45,509 bases of DNA from a virus: positions 1 to 45,509 of IMG/VR virus record IMGVR_UViG_3300044712_000506. One strand, given 5' to 3'. The position numbers were made by a program, and so were the translations under genes. The notes below the pieces were generated by a model. It ran no database searches. It had not been told where the DNA came from and saw only the letters and a list, made by a program, of their open reading frames with translations. This document shows positions 13,976 to 21,864 of this stretch, piece by piece. Position 1 is the stretch's first letter. Each line of letters opens with the position of its first letter.

Positions 13976-14314
13976 ATGAAAATAGGAATTTTAGACATGT
14001 ATATGTATTTACCTATATTAGCATTGATCATTGGAATAGGTTTTGTCTTTTTTTCTGAAGATAGATTTAGGTATGAATGTCAAGATCCAGTTAACTGGGG
14101 TACTGAGGAGTGTACTCCACCTGTATGTAAAGCAGCAGGTCTTTGCACTGAAGATTTGATTAAGATTGAAACTTCGACTATTGAAGAAATTATTACAGAA
14201 AAAGTTACGACTGAAACAACTGATACAACTATCATTGATACTCCGCAAGATATTTTAAGTAATATTGAAAATCCAGAGTGCAATTGTAAAGAGGAAGATC
14301 TAAATGCGCAGTAA
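13976..14314 (+). CDS. Membrane-anchored Cys-rich protein, plus strand
   Basis: 112 residues. An N-terminal membrane anchor (YLPILALIIGIGFVFFS, about 11-27) is followed by a cysteine-rich block (YECQDPVNWGTEECTPPVCK, then GLCTEDLI) and a Thr/Glu-rich stretch ending with CNC. The CQDP-x-NW...PPxCxxxxxC pattern resembles an uncharacterised membrane protein of marine T4-like phages. The domain after the anchor is probably periplasmic. It sits behind a late promoter and overlaps the next gene by 11 bases. Late expression and membrane location suggest assembly or lysis timing. Confidence 0.8.
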   Translation: MKIGILDMYMYLPILALIIGIGFVFFSEDRFRYECQDPVNWGTEECTPPVCKAAGLCTEDLIKIETSTIEEIITEKVTTETTDTTIIDTPQDILSNIENPECNCKEEDLNAQ

Positions 14315-14600
14315 AAGAAAAGTTGATACTACAATAGAACTATTAAATGCAAAGTTAAGATTTATTGTTGGTATCTGTCTTGCATTTACCCTTACAGGTA
14401 CTATTTTTGCAGTTCTATATTCATTAATTCATGTTACACAACCAATGTATACATCTCCAAATGATGAAAAGTTTTTTGAATTGATCCAACCAATTGCTAC
14501 ATTCTTAACTGGTACATTATCTGGTATTATGTTAGGCGGAGCTACTGTAGGTAGACGCAAAGAAGATGAAGACGACGAAGAAGTAAAAGAAGAAAAGTAA
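14304..14600 (+). CDS. Two-helix membrane protein, plus strand
   Basis: 98 residues with two hydrophobic segments (FIVGICLAFTLTGTIFAVLY, about 20-39, and IATFLTGTLSGIMLGGATVG, about 64-83) and a highly acidic cytoplasmic tail (EDEDDEEVKEEK). The small size, two helices and charged tail are holin- or antiholin-like. A clearer holin candidate exists at 16143-16433. It ends 4 bases before a strong terminator. Confidence 0.75.
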   Translation: MRSKRKVDTTIELLNAKLRFIVGICLAFTLTGTIFAVLYSLIHVTQPMYTSPNDEKFFELIQPIATFLTGTLSGIMLGGATVGRRKEDEDDEEVKEEK

Positions 14601-14604
14601 TATG

Positions 14605-14630
14605 AAGGTTGGTGTTTAGGCACCAACCTT
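14605..14630 (+). terminator. Terminator between convergent genes; minus-strand stop codon in its loop
   Basis: Perfect 10-bp stem (14605-14614 with 14621-14630), 6-base loop, followed by TTT on the plus strand. It ends the plus-strand pair. The TAA stop of the primase gene (14616-14618) lies in the loop, so the hairpin also covers the end of the minus-strand transcript. Confidence 0.8.
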
Positions 14631-15632
14631 TTTCCATGACATAAGTTTCAAACTTGCTTCAAGTCCTTTGTATGTGTTATTCAGTAACACCTTTTCAACA
14701 TCTTCCATACCACTCAGAACCATTTCATTGATGTCTTTACCTGGCATATTAGAAGGCCAAATACAGATTGAGTGACCATCACGAATAACTTTTTCCATCC
14801 GCTTATGGATTTCTTTGTTTCGTGGCTCAGAGTCAAACACAAAAATTGCATTTTCAAGATTTCTAAGTCCAGTTGTATTACCATCAGCACCAGCCATGGC
14901 AACAGCGTTGGACAAGAACATGCTGTCAATAGCACCTTCAACAACAAAGTATCGTTTAGTAAAGTCGACTTTGTCAAGTCCAAAGATCTTTGGAACCTCT
15001 TCAAACATGATTGTAATGTAACGAAGTCCCTTTGGATTGAAGCCACGAGCAGACAAACCAAACACTTTACCTTCACCATCAATGAATGGGATGATCAATC
15101 GAGGTTCATCCTTTTCAACATTTGGGAATTTGTTTGGAATAATGGAATTGATCCATGTCATAAATTTTGGCGCATAATACAACCGATAGTGTTGTGAAGT
15201 TGGTATTTTGCGCTTATCAATGTATTGTCTGACAGGATGGTCAAATGCCAACTGACTGATCTTCTTTATCGACTTCAGTGGATTGACATATTTCTTAAAT
15301 TCTGGCTTTGAAGGTTTTAATTTGTCAAGAGGTTGTTCACCTTCTTTTGCAGTTTTCAAATACTTTTCTGCAACATAATCATTATATACAAGATTGTCGA
15401 CATCTTTCAGAAATGTCTTGAATGTCTTACTTGCATAACAGTTATGACAATAGAAATGAAAAGAATTATTCTTTTCAAGCAGCCATCCGCGGGCCTTGAC
15501 TCTACTTTTCTGGGAATCACCACAAACTGGGCAACGGAAATTGATCTTGTAAGGGTTTGTAGATTTAACCTTGAACTTTTCAAGGCGGGAAGATAAAAGC
15601 ATAGTATATTGAAGATCGACATAGTCAACCAT
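14616..15632 (-). CDS. 61: DNA primase (T4 gp61-like)
   Basis: 338 residues, close to T4 gp61 (342). N-terminal zinc ribbon Cys34/Cys37 (CPVCGDS) and Cys62/Cys65 (CHNCYA), then a TOPRIM domain with FVVEGAIDS (Glu232) and FVFDSEP (Asp267). It makes RNA primers for lagging-strand synthesis together with the gp41 helicase encoded at 42339-43763. A consensus promoter at 15668-15695 and an AGGTGAG site precede ATG 15632. Confidence 0.93.
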   Translation of the reverse strand: MVDYVDLQYTMLLSSRLEKFKVKSTNPYKINFRCPVCGDSQKSRVKARGWLLEKNNSFHFYCHNCYASKTFKTFLKDVDNLVYNDYVAEKYLKTAKEGEQPLDKLKPSKPEFKKYVNPLKSIKKISQLAFDHPVRQYIDKRKIPTSQHYRLYYAPKFMTWINSIIPNKFPNVEKDEPRLIIPFIDGEGKVFGLSARGFNPKGLRYITIMFEEVPKIFGLDKVDFTKRYFVVEGAIDSMFLSNAVAMAGADGNTTGLRNLENAIFVFDSEPRNKEIHKRMEKVIRDGHSICIWPSNMPGKDINEMVLSGMEDVEKVLLNNTYKGLEASLKLMSWKKVGA

Positions 15633-15667
15633 GGAAACTCACCTATCAATGAATATATGTATAGTAC

Positions 15668-15695
15668 ATTATAAATTCGGTTGAGGATTTGTCAA
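15668..15695 (-). promoter_or_regulatory. Consensus sigma70-type promoter for primase
   Basis: On the minus strand: TTGACA (15695-15690), 16-bp spacer, TATAAT (15673-15668). Both hexamers are perfect. The TGA stop of gene 15692-16156 lies inside the -35 box. Confidence 0.82.
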
Positions 15696-16156
15696 CCGAA
15701 AATTATTGCCCAAGGTAACTTATTTAGGATTAAAAGTAGAACTACACCTATTCCAAGAAGATACCAACGCCAATTTTCAAGAGATTGGATCCTCTTATCT
15801 TGTTTTTCAAGCTTTTCGGACATAGATTTGTTTAGATTTTCAATGGAATCTAATAATTCACGGTGTCTACGCTCTCTTTCTCTTTGAGAGGTTTCTTTCA
15901 TATCTTCGAACTTTTGCGTAAACTCTTTTCTAAATTGCTCTTCTTCTTCGTTGTGTTTCTTTATTGTTTCTTCAAGTGCAGAAACTCTCTTTTCATTGTT
16001 TTCCAAGATGTTTTCCTGCACTGCAATTGTTTTTAGTATCTCTGACATTTGTTCAACAGCATTATCTACCTTCGTGAAAACTCGTTCAATTTGCTTGACA
16101 TCTTTTTGTATCAATGCAATATCAGTTTTCAAGCTATTGATTTCATTGTCCCCCAT
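15692..16156 (-). CDS. Coiled-coil protein with C-terminal membrane anchor
   Basis: 154 residues from ATG 16156 (MGDNEINSLKTDIALIQKDV), chosen for its AGGAAGG ribosome site. A second ATG at 16171 is weaker. Residues about 5-125 are continuous coiled coil rich in Glu, Lys and Gln. Residues about 132-150 (YLLGIGVVLLLILNKLPWAI) form a membrane anchor. The layout recalls haemolysin XhlA-like proteins that partner holins. It directly follows the holin gene with a 14-base overlap, supporting a lysis role. Confidence 0.75.
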   Translation of the reverse strand: MGDNEINSLKTDIALIQKDVKQIERVFTKVDNAVEQMSEILKTIAVQENILENNEKRVSALEETIKKHNEEEEQFRKEFTQKFEDMKETSQRERERRHRELLDSIENLNKSMSEKLEKQDKRIQSLENWRWYLLGIGVVLLLILNKLPWAIIFG

Positions 16157-16433
16157 TGGTGCCTTCCTCATATGCGGTTTTTACACGTTCTATTTTTTCT
16201 TTACCTCGAGTCCAGGCAGCGACTCCAAGTACTGCACCCATAGCAGCATGAAATACACCTCCGGATAATAAAGTCAATGGATTCCATTGTAATGTCACAA
16301 CACCTGCAGGACCATAAACTTGTATAATGCTCCAGAATATTGGAAACACGATAAAATCGAATAAAATGATAACCATATAAACTACGGCCATCATCGGGCG
16401 CCAATATTTCTGTAACCAGGTATCTGCTTTCAT
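16143..16433 (-). CDS. Holin (3TM GTA-type)
   Basis: 96 residues with hydrophobic segments at about 13-32 (PMMAVVYMVIILFDFIVFPI), 33-47 and 56-74 (LLSGGVFHAAMGAVLGVAAW). The block WNPLTLLSGG and following small-residue helix resemble the holin family first noted in alphaproteobacterial gene transfer agents. It should form inner-membrane holes releasing the GH19 endolysin. It follows the o-spanin gene by 4 bases. Confidence 0.82.
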   Translation of the reverse strand: MKADTWLQKYWRPMMAVVYMVIILFDFIVFPIFWSIIQVYGPAGVVTLQWNPLTLLSGGVFHAAMGAVLGVAAWTRGKEKIERVKTAYEEGTNGGQ

Positions 16434-16437
16434 GATT

Positions 16438-16782
16438 TTATTTATATTGTGATTCGTATATAGCTATTATTTTCTTTTGTTGATCTATTAATGCTCTCAC
16501 ATCAGATAGATTTAATGCTATATTTTCATAACCGTCTGTGGTTAATGCAAAGAATACAGCTTCACCAGTTTTAATTTCTTTGAATTTTTGTTCGGCATTT
16601 TCAGGTGTTATAATAACCCATTCAACTTTTCTTAATCTAAGTTGATCTACTGTAGGAACTACAGGTGCTGGTTTTTGTATTTCTATTGTTCGCACTTCAA
16701 CAGGCTTTACAGGTTCTACTTTTGTAGATGAACCACAAGCAGCCAGAAAAAGAGCAGAAGTCAATATTACATATTTTATCAT
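16438..16782 (-). CDS. Outer-membrane spanin lipoprotein (Rz1-like)
   Basis: 114 residues from ATG 16782, with a 4-base overlap with the i-spanin stop. There is a lipoprotein signal peptide with lipobox LAAC (Cys16) and a Pro/Val-rich linker (VEPVKPVEV, KPAPVVPTV). The C-terminal domain is longer than in lambda Rz1 (FKEIKTGEAVFFALTTDGYE) and ends in a helix. Position right after an i-spanin is the main support. Together they would fuse inner and outer membranes at lysis. Confidence 0.82.
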   Translation of the reverse strand: MIKYVILTSALFLAACGSSTKVEPVKPVEVRTIEIQKPAPVVPTVDQLRLRKVEWVIITPENAEQKFKEIKTGEAVFFALTTDGYENIALNLSDVRALIDQQKKIIAIYESQYK

Positions 16783-17252
16783 TGTTTCAACTCCAAGAAT
16801 AACCAAGGGCACTCTGAATTGAACTGACGTTCGGTTGTTGCAGCCCTTTCCTTTTCATTCAGAGGCGAACCAGACATCAATTCAAAACATCTCATAGCAT
16901 TTGCCGAAGCATTGTTCACTGTCTTTTCGACAAGACCAGGTTTTGCAGAAGCCAGAGCGTCTAGTTCATGACGACCTAGACGCTCCTTTAACTCGTTATT
17001 TTGCAATCTTATAATTTGAAACTCGGACTGTACTCGTGAAAAATCTTCTTGGACTTTTTGATAAGATGTTTGTAGATTATCAATGGTCTGGATATTTTGC
17101 TCGTTTGCAGTCTCAAGAGTATTAACATTTGCTTCTAATGTAGCATTGTTAGCTATAAGATCTGCAATTCTTTTCTGAGTGCTGTGATAATAGAATGCCG
17201 CAGCACTAGACATCAAAGTAATCAAGATACCTATGATAATCCACTTTTGCAT
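16779..17252 (-). CDS. Inner-membrane spanin (Rz-like)
   Basis: 157 residues. An N-terminal signal-anchor (WIIIGILITLMSSAAAFYYH, about 4-23) and a periplasmic coiled coil at about 25-95 are followed by a conserved-looking C-terminal block (LGRHELDALASAKPGLVEKT, then FELMSGSPLNEKE and a late ECPWL). Two cysteines near the C-terminus could form a disulfide. The architecture and adjacency to a lipoprotein fit a two-gene spanin. Confidence 0.82.
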   Translation of the reverse strand: MQKWIIIGILITLMSSAAAFYYHSTQKRIADLIANNATLEANVNTLETANEQNIQTIDNLQTSYQKVQEDFSRVQSEFQIIRLQNNELKERLGRHELDALASAKPGLVEKTVNNASANAMRCFELMSGSPLNEKERAATTERQFNSECPWLFLELKQ

Positions 17253-17255
17253 TAC

Positions 17256-17726
17256 TTAGTCCTTTGAAAGTTTCTTGACTGCTAAATCAATACCCTTAAG
17301 ACGCTTTGCTGCCTTTCTACGAGGAGCATCAACATCATCGCTGGTAGTCTTCATAATCTTACGGACTTGGTCTTTGTCAGAATAGGACATGTGACGATTC
17401 ATCATGCGATCCATCTCGTCTGACTGTGCTTTCTTCTCACCATATTTCATACCATGTGTCGCAGCGTTGTCAGCAGCTTTACTTACGTAAGAGGCAAGAG
17501 TAGACTTTTTGAGCTCATCAATTTGTTCTACTGATTCTTTTTTCATATCTTCTTCATCGTCATCTTCTTCATCTTCATCTTCTTCAGATGAGTCATCATC
17601 TTCTTCATCACTCATTTTTGCTTCAAGTGCAAGACGAATGCGATCACGAAGTTCTTCTTCTAGTGCTTCTTTTAGATCATGAGGATTCTTATTGATTGCC
17701 TCTTGAATTATTTTCTGAATTGACAT
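17256..17726 (-). CDS. Modular acidic protein, paralogue of the next; possible virion internal protein
   Basis: 156 residues. The N-terminus MSIQKIIQEAINKNP is almost identical to that of gene 17750-18529. A very acidic segment (about 37-62) separates it from a module VEQIDELKKSTLASYVSKAA (67-86), also present in the neighbour. IIQE and QIDE both fit the (L/I)xE rule of T4 prohead protease. The C-terminus is basic (RRKAAKRLKG). I infer a capsid-associated protein that is processed, although it sits in the lysis cluster. Confidence 0.7.
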   Translation of the reverse strand: MSIQKIIQEAINKNPHDLKEALEEELRDRIRLALEAKMSDEEDDDSSEEDEDEEDDDEEDMKKESVEQIDELKKSTLASYVSKAADNAATHGMKYGEKKAQSDEMDRMMNRHMSYSDKDQVRKIMKTTSDDVDAPRRKAAKRLKGIDLAVKKLSKD

Positions 17727-17749
17727 TTGCTTGTTCCTTTTTGTTTAAC

Positions 17750-18529
17750 TTATTCTTTTGCGAGACGGTCAGCGGCTCTTTGAATACCCTTAGAGCGATT
17801 ATCTGCGTTACGACCAGATTGTTTATACCACTCTTTGTCACCAATAGCAGCAGCAGTAGCTCTGTCTCTCATTGCGTTTGGAAGAGTATTGCGGTGACCA
17901 ACACCAGCTGCTTTCTTTACATAAGAGGCAAGAGTAGATCTTTTCAATTCGTCGATCTGCTCAACTTCTTCCATCACATAGACTGAATGGTGACCATGTT
18001 CTTTTGCCCACTTCTGAGCAGACTTTTTAGCATCAGCAAACTTACCACGAACAGTATGAACTTCTTTACTGTTATTGTAATCAGGTGTGCCATATTCTTT
18101 GTGAGTGAACATCCACTGTGAAGAACCTTGACCAGAGTCACGTGCTTTCTTGCCGTGTGATCTCATGTAGCGATCATGACGGACTTCAACTGCTTCATCA
18201 AGATCAACTTCTTCATTTATCTTAGTTAAGCGTGAATGAGGAATATTTGATGTAGTTCCGTGAGAGTTATCAATGCGAACTTTTGCGTGTTTGATACCTT
18301 TTTTGGTCAAAGCACGCGCCATTGTTATTGTACCTGTATGTTTTTTGTCGAGATCTGGATCATGCCAATGAACTCTATCACCATCTTTAAATTCTTCATC
18401 AAGATCTACTTCTTCCATCTTTGCAACAAGTGCTTCTGCTACTCTGTTTCTTAGTTCTTCGGCAAGTGCTTCCTTGACTTCCAAAGGATTTTTATTAATT
18501 GATTCTTGGATTATTTTCTGGATTGACAT
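17750..18529 (-). CDS. Modular protein with KOW-like domain and LDE/IDE repeats
   Basis: 259 residues. N-terminal MSIQKIIQESINKNP, then EEVDLDEEFKDGDRVHWHDP, where the VHW...GTI pattern resembles a small SH3/KOW-like barrel (about 40-105). A second EEVDLDEAVEV (about 106-116) and a basic domain with a WMFTHKEYG start follow, then VEQIDELKRSTLASYVKKAA (about 190-209). Modules are separated by LDE/IDE sites. It looks like a beads-on-a-string protein for capsid packaging and cleavage. Start well supported. Confidence 0.7.
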   Translation of the reverse strand: MSIQKIIQESINKNPLEVKEALAEELRNRVAEALVAKMEEVDLDEEFKDGDRVHWHDPDLDKKHTGTITMARALTKKGIKHAKVRIDNSHGTTSNIPHSRLTKINEEVDLDEAVEVRHDRYMRSHGKKARDSGQGSSQWMFTHKEYGTPDYNNSKEVHTVRGKFADAKKSAQKWAKEHGHHSVYVMEEVEQIDELKRSTLASYVKKAAGVGHRNTLPNAMRDRATAAAIGDKEWYKQSGRNADNRSKGIQRAADRLAKE

Positions 18530-18530
18530 A

Positions 18531-19433
18531 TTAAGCTCCTAATAATTTTTTGATTTGTTCATCATTCATAATACCATCTGCGGTATATTTATTAGTTCTC
18601 TGCCATGATCTGACCGCTATTTCAGTTTGTAAGCCATATACACCATCTGCAGCCAATCCAAGTTTCTGCTGAACTTTTTTCACAACATCACCAGTTGATC
18701 TTTTCTGGATTGTTGGATAAGTTGTAGATGCTGGCTTTTGTGTCACTGTTTCAGTAGTCTGTGTATTTACAGGAGCTGATTTGGTAGCTGGTGCTGCACT
18801 TACGGAAGAACCAATAACTTTCTTTGCATTGACATAACGTTTTTGTCTATCTTCAAGACCGATTGTTCCGCCGTTAATCTTCTTTGTCATTCCAACAATA
18901 TCATCTGCATCTGCAAATTTTTCAAGATTGTTCTTTTTCCAGAACCAACATGCAGACTCAAGAGCACCTTTCTTTGTGCGAACATAAGCAGCTGCTTCAT
19001 CAGCAGTCATTCCGAGGTCTTTGCCGAAAACTGCATAGTTATTTCTGCCAGTCAATTGCTTGATACCACCGCCACGGAATTTCCAACCATCACCAGGTTG
19101 TGTATTACCAAGAGCACCTTGCTTTGATCTATTCACATCCATGTATACATAGTTTGCAAGTTTTTCTGGATTTCTTGCATATGCAGCAGGATCGGCTTTA
19201 CCTTTACCGAAATACCGTGGGAATACTCTTAAAAGTGATTCGACACTGTAGTTTAGGTTCTCTTCAAGTGCACGAAAGTCCTGTGACTCATGTGCACATT
19301 GTGCCATAAAGCTAGCTATACGTAGTGGTGTTGTTATATTATACTTTTCAAAGAAGTCAATTGTTATATCATACCATTCAGCTGCTTCTTTGTTTGTTGG
19401 TATCATCTGTTGAAATTGTGAAAGTGTAATCAT
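18531..19433 (-). CDS. Endolysin: GH19 chitinase-like domain plus peptidoglycan-binding domain
   Basis: 300 residues. Residues about 1-190 are GH19-like: the catalytic region AQCAHESQDFRALEENLNYS (44-63, candidate acid Glu49) and GDGWKFRGGGIKQLTGR (114-130). A Thr/Pro/Ala linker (about 210-240) joins a PG_binding_1 domain (DVVKKVQQKLGLAADGVYG, about 249-267). It cleaves host peptidoglycan glycan chains at lysis. No signal peptide, so it depends on the holin. Its start overlaps gene 19430-20140 by 4 bases. Confidence 0.92.
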   Translation of the reverse strand: MITLSQFQQMIPTNKEAAEWYDITIDFFEKYNITTPLRIASFMAQCAHESQDFRALEENLNYSVESLLRVFPRYFGKGKADPAAYARNPEKLANYVYMDVNRSKQGALGNTQPGDGWKFRGGGIKQLTGRNNYAVFGKDLGMTADEAAAYVRTKKGALESACWFWKKNNLEKFADADDIVGMTKKINGGTIGLEDRQKRYVNAKKVIGSSVSAAPATKSAPVNTQTTETVTQKPASTTYPTIQKRSTGDVVKKVQQKLGLAADGVYGLQTEIAVRSWQRTNKYTADGIMNDEQIKKLLGA

Positions 19434-20140
19434 TGTGCTGCCACTGTCCTTATATGTTTTTTATATTTTTTCTTTGGGCGATAACCACTTGCTGCTGTAT
19501 CACCGGTTCCAGGTTCACCAACTACAGTATCTGAAACTTTTATATCAGGTACTGTCAAATCATCTTTTAGAAAATCCGAAAATGTTTTTCTACGCTTTAA
19601 AGGATCTGAATTAAATGTTGCCGCTGCTCTTGCTCTGTGCTTTTTCTGTTGAGCACGAGTTAAACCAGGTTCTCCTTGAGGTCCTATACCTATTCCAGCT
19701 ACTGCACCAGAACCAGCAGTCATACCAATTGCACCATCTTCTTTGATTTTTTGGTTGACATCTTCCGATAGTATGGTATAATTGATATACATATCATAAA
19801 ATAAATCTATTGATTCATCCAATACCTCTTCCGATATATCCTCTGTAAGAGTAGATGAATCGGAGAAATGATTCCATTCACGAATCAGCCAGAGTGCAGC
19901 TGCATATGATGCAAGTTTAGATGAACCACCTGGTACTTTTGCAAGTAGTTTTTTCAATTTTAAAATCATGAGATCAAATGTGCCCAGGGAGTCTTTTTCT
20001 TCCTGGGTTTTTCGTTGATCTTTTTTCCTAAGAATATTGCCTTCGGCATCAATGACACCTAATTTATAGGCATCCCACTCCTCGAAAGGAGTGGTTAGTC
20101 TTCTTAAGAATTGGTATACTAGATATAGATCAACTAACAA
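19430..20140 (-). CDS. Conserved-type T4-like phage protein, probably structural
   Basis: 236 residues with a TTG start at 20140 backed by an AGGAGAAA ribosome site. The N-terminal LVYQFLRRLTTPFEEWDAYK and a helix SKLASYAAALWLIREW are patterns I know from an uncharacterised protein of marine T4-like phages. A Gly-rich segment (GSGAVAGIGIGPQGEPGLTR) and a basic tail (RPKKKYKKHIRTVAAQ) follow. A Gly/Pro-rich stretch and late position suggest a virion component. Function unknown. Confidence 0.75.
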   Translation of the reverse strand: MLVDLYLVYQFLRRLTTPFEEWDAYKLGVIDAEGNILRKKDQRKTQEEKDSLGTFDLMILKLKKLLAKVPGGSSKLASYAAALWLIREWNHFSDSSTLTEDISEEVLDESIDLFYDMYINYTILSEDVNQKIKEDGAIGMTAGSGAVAGIGIGPQGEPGLTRAQQKKHRARAAATFNSDPLKRRKTFSDFLKDDLTVPDIKVSDTVVGEPGTGDTAASGYRPKKKYKKHIRTVAAQ

Positions 20141-20515
20141 TTATATTTCTCCTAGTTTTTCTACTATTATTGGATCAGAATTAATCTTATTAGCATATAT
20201 AATTTTACCGTCATATTCTACATAATCTGTCATAAAATTTAGATATTCCACGAAAGGTTTTAAATATTCGTGATAGTCATTTAATTTCATAAAAAGCATA
20301 TTAGTCGCATTAATACCAAAACAATTATATATGATAATAAGATGATTGAGAATCAACCTTTCTTTCAAATCTCCAAATTGTTTATAGCGACCAAAAAGTT
20401 TTCGTAGATATTGAAACCTTTTTATGTCTTCTTCAAATTCCGTAATATCATGACAGTGCGGATTATCATAATATTTGGCAGCATATAAAAGAAAGGTTGA
20501 TTCTCCTAGTTTCAT
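20141..20515 (-). CDS. Conserved-type T4-like phage protein (124 aa), unknown
   Basis: All-helical protein: YAAKYYDNPHCHDITEFEED, then LRKLFGRYKQFGDLKERLIL and NHLIIIYNCFGINATNMLFM. The LKERLILNHxIxxYNxFG block recurs in T4-like phages as an unnamed family. It lies in a run of probable virion genes and abuts gene 19430-20140. No catalytic residues are apparent. Confidence 0.78.
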   Translation of the reverse strand: MKLGESTFLLYAAKYYDNPHCHDITEFEEDIKRFQYLRKLFGRYKQFGDLKERLILNHLIIIYNCFGINATNMLFMKLNDYHEYLKPFVEYLNFMTDYVEYDGKIIYANKINSDPIIVEKLGEI

Positions 20516-20524
20516 TTTAGGTTA

Positions 20525-20827
20525 TTAGGCGTCTGCTACTGTTGTATCTTCTACTGCAGTATTACCAGTTACACCTAGGTCACCTGCAGCAACTGCAGTT
20601 ACTTTCATTGGTACAAGTGATTCTACATACTTGCGACCATTGCCGTATTCTTTGTAAAGAATCCAACCTGGTGTTCTAATACCTTTTGCTCTGTTTGAAG
20701 CAACAGCAGCTTCTGTAGTATCGACAAAGAATGCATTGTCAATATCTATGTTTCTATTTGCATCTGCTGCGCTTGACAAGAACTTTGGTGCTGATGCCAA
20801 AGTATCAGTCTTTCCCCATAGTGCCAT
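20525..20827 (-). CDS. Small structural-type protein (100 aa)
   Basis: Opens MALWGKTDTLASAPKFLSSA. A block NAFFVDTTEAAVASNRAKGI and RTPGWILYKEYGNGRKYVES follows. This arrangement is familiar from abundant small virion proteins of marine T4-like phages. Beta-rich and Ala/Thr-rich, with no Cys, it is compatible with a decoration or tail component. A perfect AAAGGAG site precedes the ATG, consistent with high expression. Confidence 0.75.
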   Translation of the reverse strand: MALWGKTDTLASAPKFLSSAADANRNIDIDNAFFVDTTEAAVASNRAKGIRTPGWILYKEYGNGRKYVESLVPMKVTAVAAGDLGVTGNTAVEDTTVADA

Positions 20828-20951
20828 TTTTAGTCTCCTTTGTTTTGTTTAATTCTGCACGTGTTAATTCATTAATATGATACGGATCAAAGTTATTTAT
20901 GATTTCTTGAATTAAGTTACCATTGAATAGTTTTCGTATTAATTTTAGCAT
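20805..20951 (-). CDS. 48-residue helical protein
   Basis: From ATG 20951 (MLKLIRKLFNGNLIQEIINN) it encodes a basic amphipathic start, then FDPYHINELTRAELNKTKE. Earlier ATGs overlap the upstream gene. The stop falls inside the start of gene 20525-20827 (23-base overlap). The pattern MLKLxxxLFxGxLIQEI resembles a short T4-like phage family. Function unknown. Confidence 0.6.
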   Translation of the reverse strand: MLKLIRKLFNGNLIQEIINNFDPYHINELTRAELNKTKETKNGTMGKD

Positions 20952-20964
20952 TAAAATCCAACTT

Positions 20965-21864
20965 TTAATATACGTGCCCTTTTTCATCCGCATGACGGAT
21001 TTTTCCAGGTAGTGATTTTGCATATTTTAGTGCTTCCTCATGATCTTTAAACCATTTGCCTTTACCTGGTGTAGAAACTTGAGTGCCAACATTGTGTCCG
21101 CCGCGTGCATCATGAACTTTGACAATTTGATTATCATCATGCATTAAAGCATCACGGTGTGCTTTCTTCAATTTAGCTTTTGCCATTGCAGCTGCAGCAG
21201 ATGTTGCTTGACCAAGAATATTATCATCCTTATCGGTGACAGTATGGAGTCGACGAACAAGACTTCCAGTATAAGCTGTATACATTTTGTGGTCGCCAGA
21301 ATCTCGTTCTAGATGATGAGCACCAACAGTATTTGTATTGCGCGCTAGTTTAGCTTCATCAAGTTCTACTTCTTCACGAGCCATGACCTTAGCTTTCGCC
21401 TTGTCGGTAGGGTAAGTATTGAGCTTCTTGTTCGCGACTGAGATACCCTGATTGCGGTTAACTACACGACGAGCGGCATCATCACGCTCTTTCTTGTCAG
21501 AAGCCATACCATACTGTTTGACGTTTTTCTCAGCAGCAGTACGATCCTTCATAGCCGCTTTCTTGTCTGCACGGGACTTGTCAATATAACTGCGAAGTGT
21601 TGATGAAGATACTTCATCAAGATCTACTTCTTCATTAAATCCAAATGCTTGATCTACTTTTTTATCACCATGTTTTGAACGAAGAATATGTGTAATAGCA
21701 TGATCTTTTGTCTTAAGACCAGATACATCGACTATTCTACCATGTTTCTTTGCCATAGAACGTAAAGTATCAATATCATGCTTCTTTAAAGCATCATATT
21801 CTTTTACAATTGGATGCTTTTCTTCATTAATAATTTCCGAGAAGAATTGTTTAAAGCTCTTCAT
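20965..21864 (-). CDS. Multi-module predicted capsid-cargo protein (299 aa)
   Basis: The N-terminus MKSFKQFFSE resembles the T4 capsid-targeting peptide. Module 1 (about 15-75) is a small basic helical domain with LKTKDHAITHILRSKHGD. Then EEVDLDEVSSSTLRSYIDKS (78-97) begins a helical basic module. EEVELDE (about 166-172) starts a third, ending in a basic domain with KWFKDHEEALKYAKSLPGKI, which is typical of short DNA-associated phage modules. LDE sites at the module borders fit prohead protease cleavage. The overall composition is basic. I infer packaging inside the head and processing into peptides. Confidence 0.72.
   Translation of the reverse strand: MKSFKQFFSEIINEEKHPIVKEYDALKKHDIDTLRSMAKKHGRIVDVSGLKTKDHAITHILRSKHGDKKVDQAFGFNEEVDLDEVSSSTLRSYIDKSRADKKAAMKDRTAAEKNVKQYGMASDKKERDDAARRVVNRNQGISVANKKLNTYPTDKAKAKVMAREEVELDEAKLARNTNTVGAHHLERDSGDHKMYTAYTGSLVRRLHTVTDKDDNILGQATSAAAAMAKAKLKKAHRDALMHDDNQIVKVHDARGGHNVGTQVSTPGKGKWFKDHEEALKYAKSLPGKIRHADEKGHVY

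Noticed and set aside
14304-14600. Plus-strand two-helix protein as the holin
   Set aside because: It is possible, but the GTA-type holin inside the spanin cluster (16143-16433) is a better candidate by family and context.
16439-16446. TATAAATA at the stop of the o-spanin gene
   Set aside because: Its start site would coincide with the holin ATG, leaving no leader or ribosome site.
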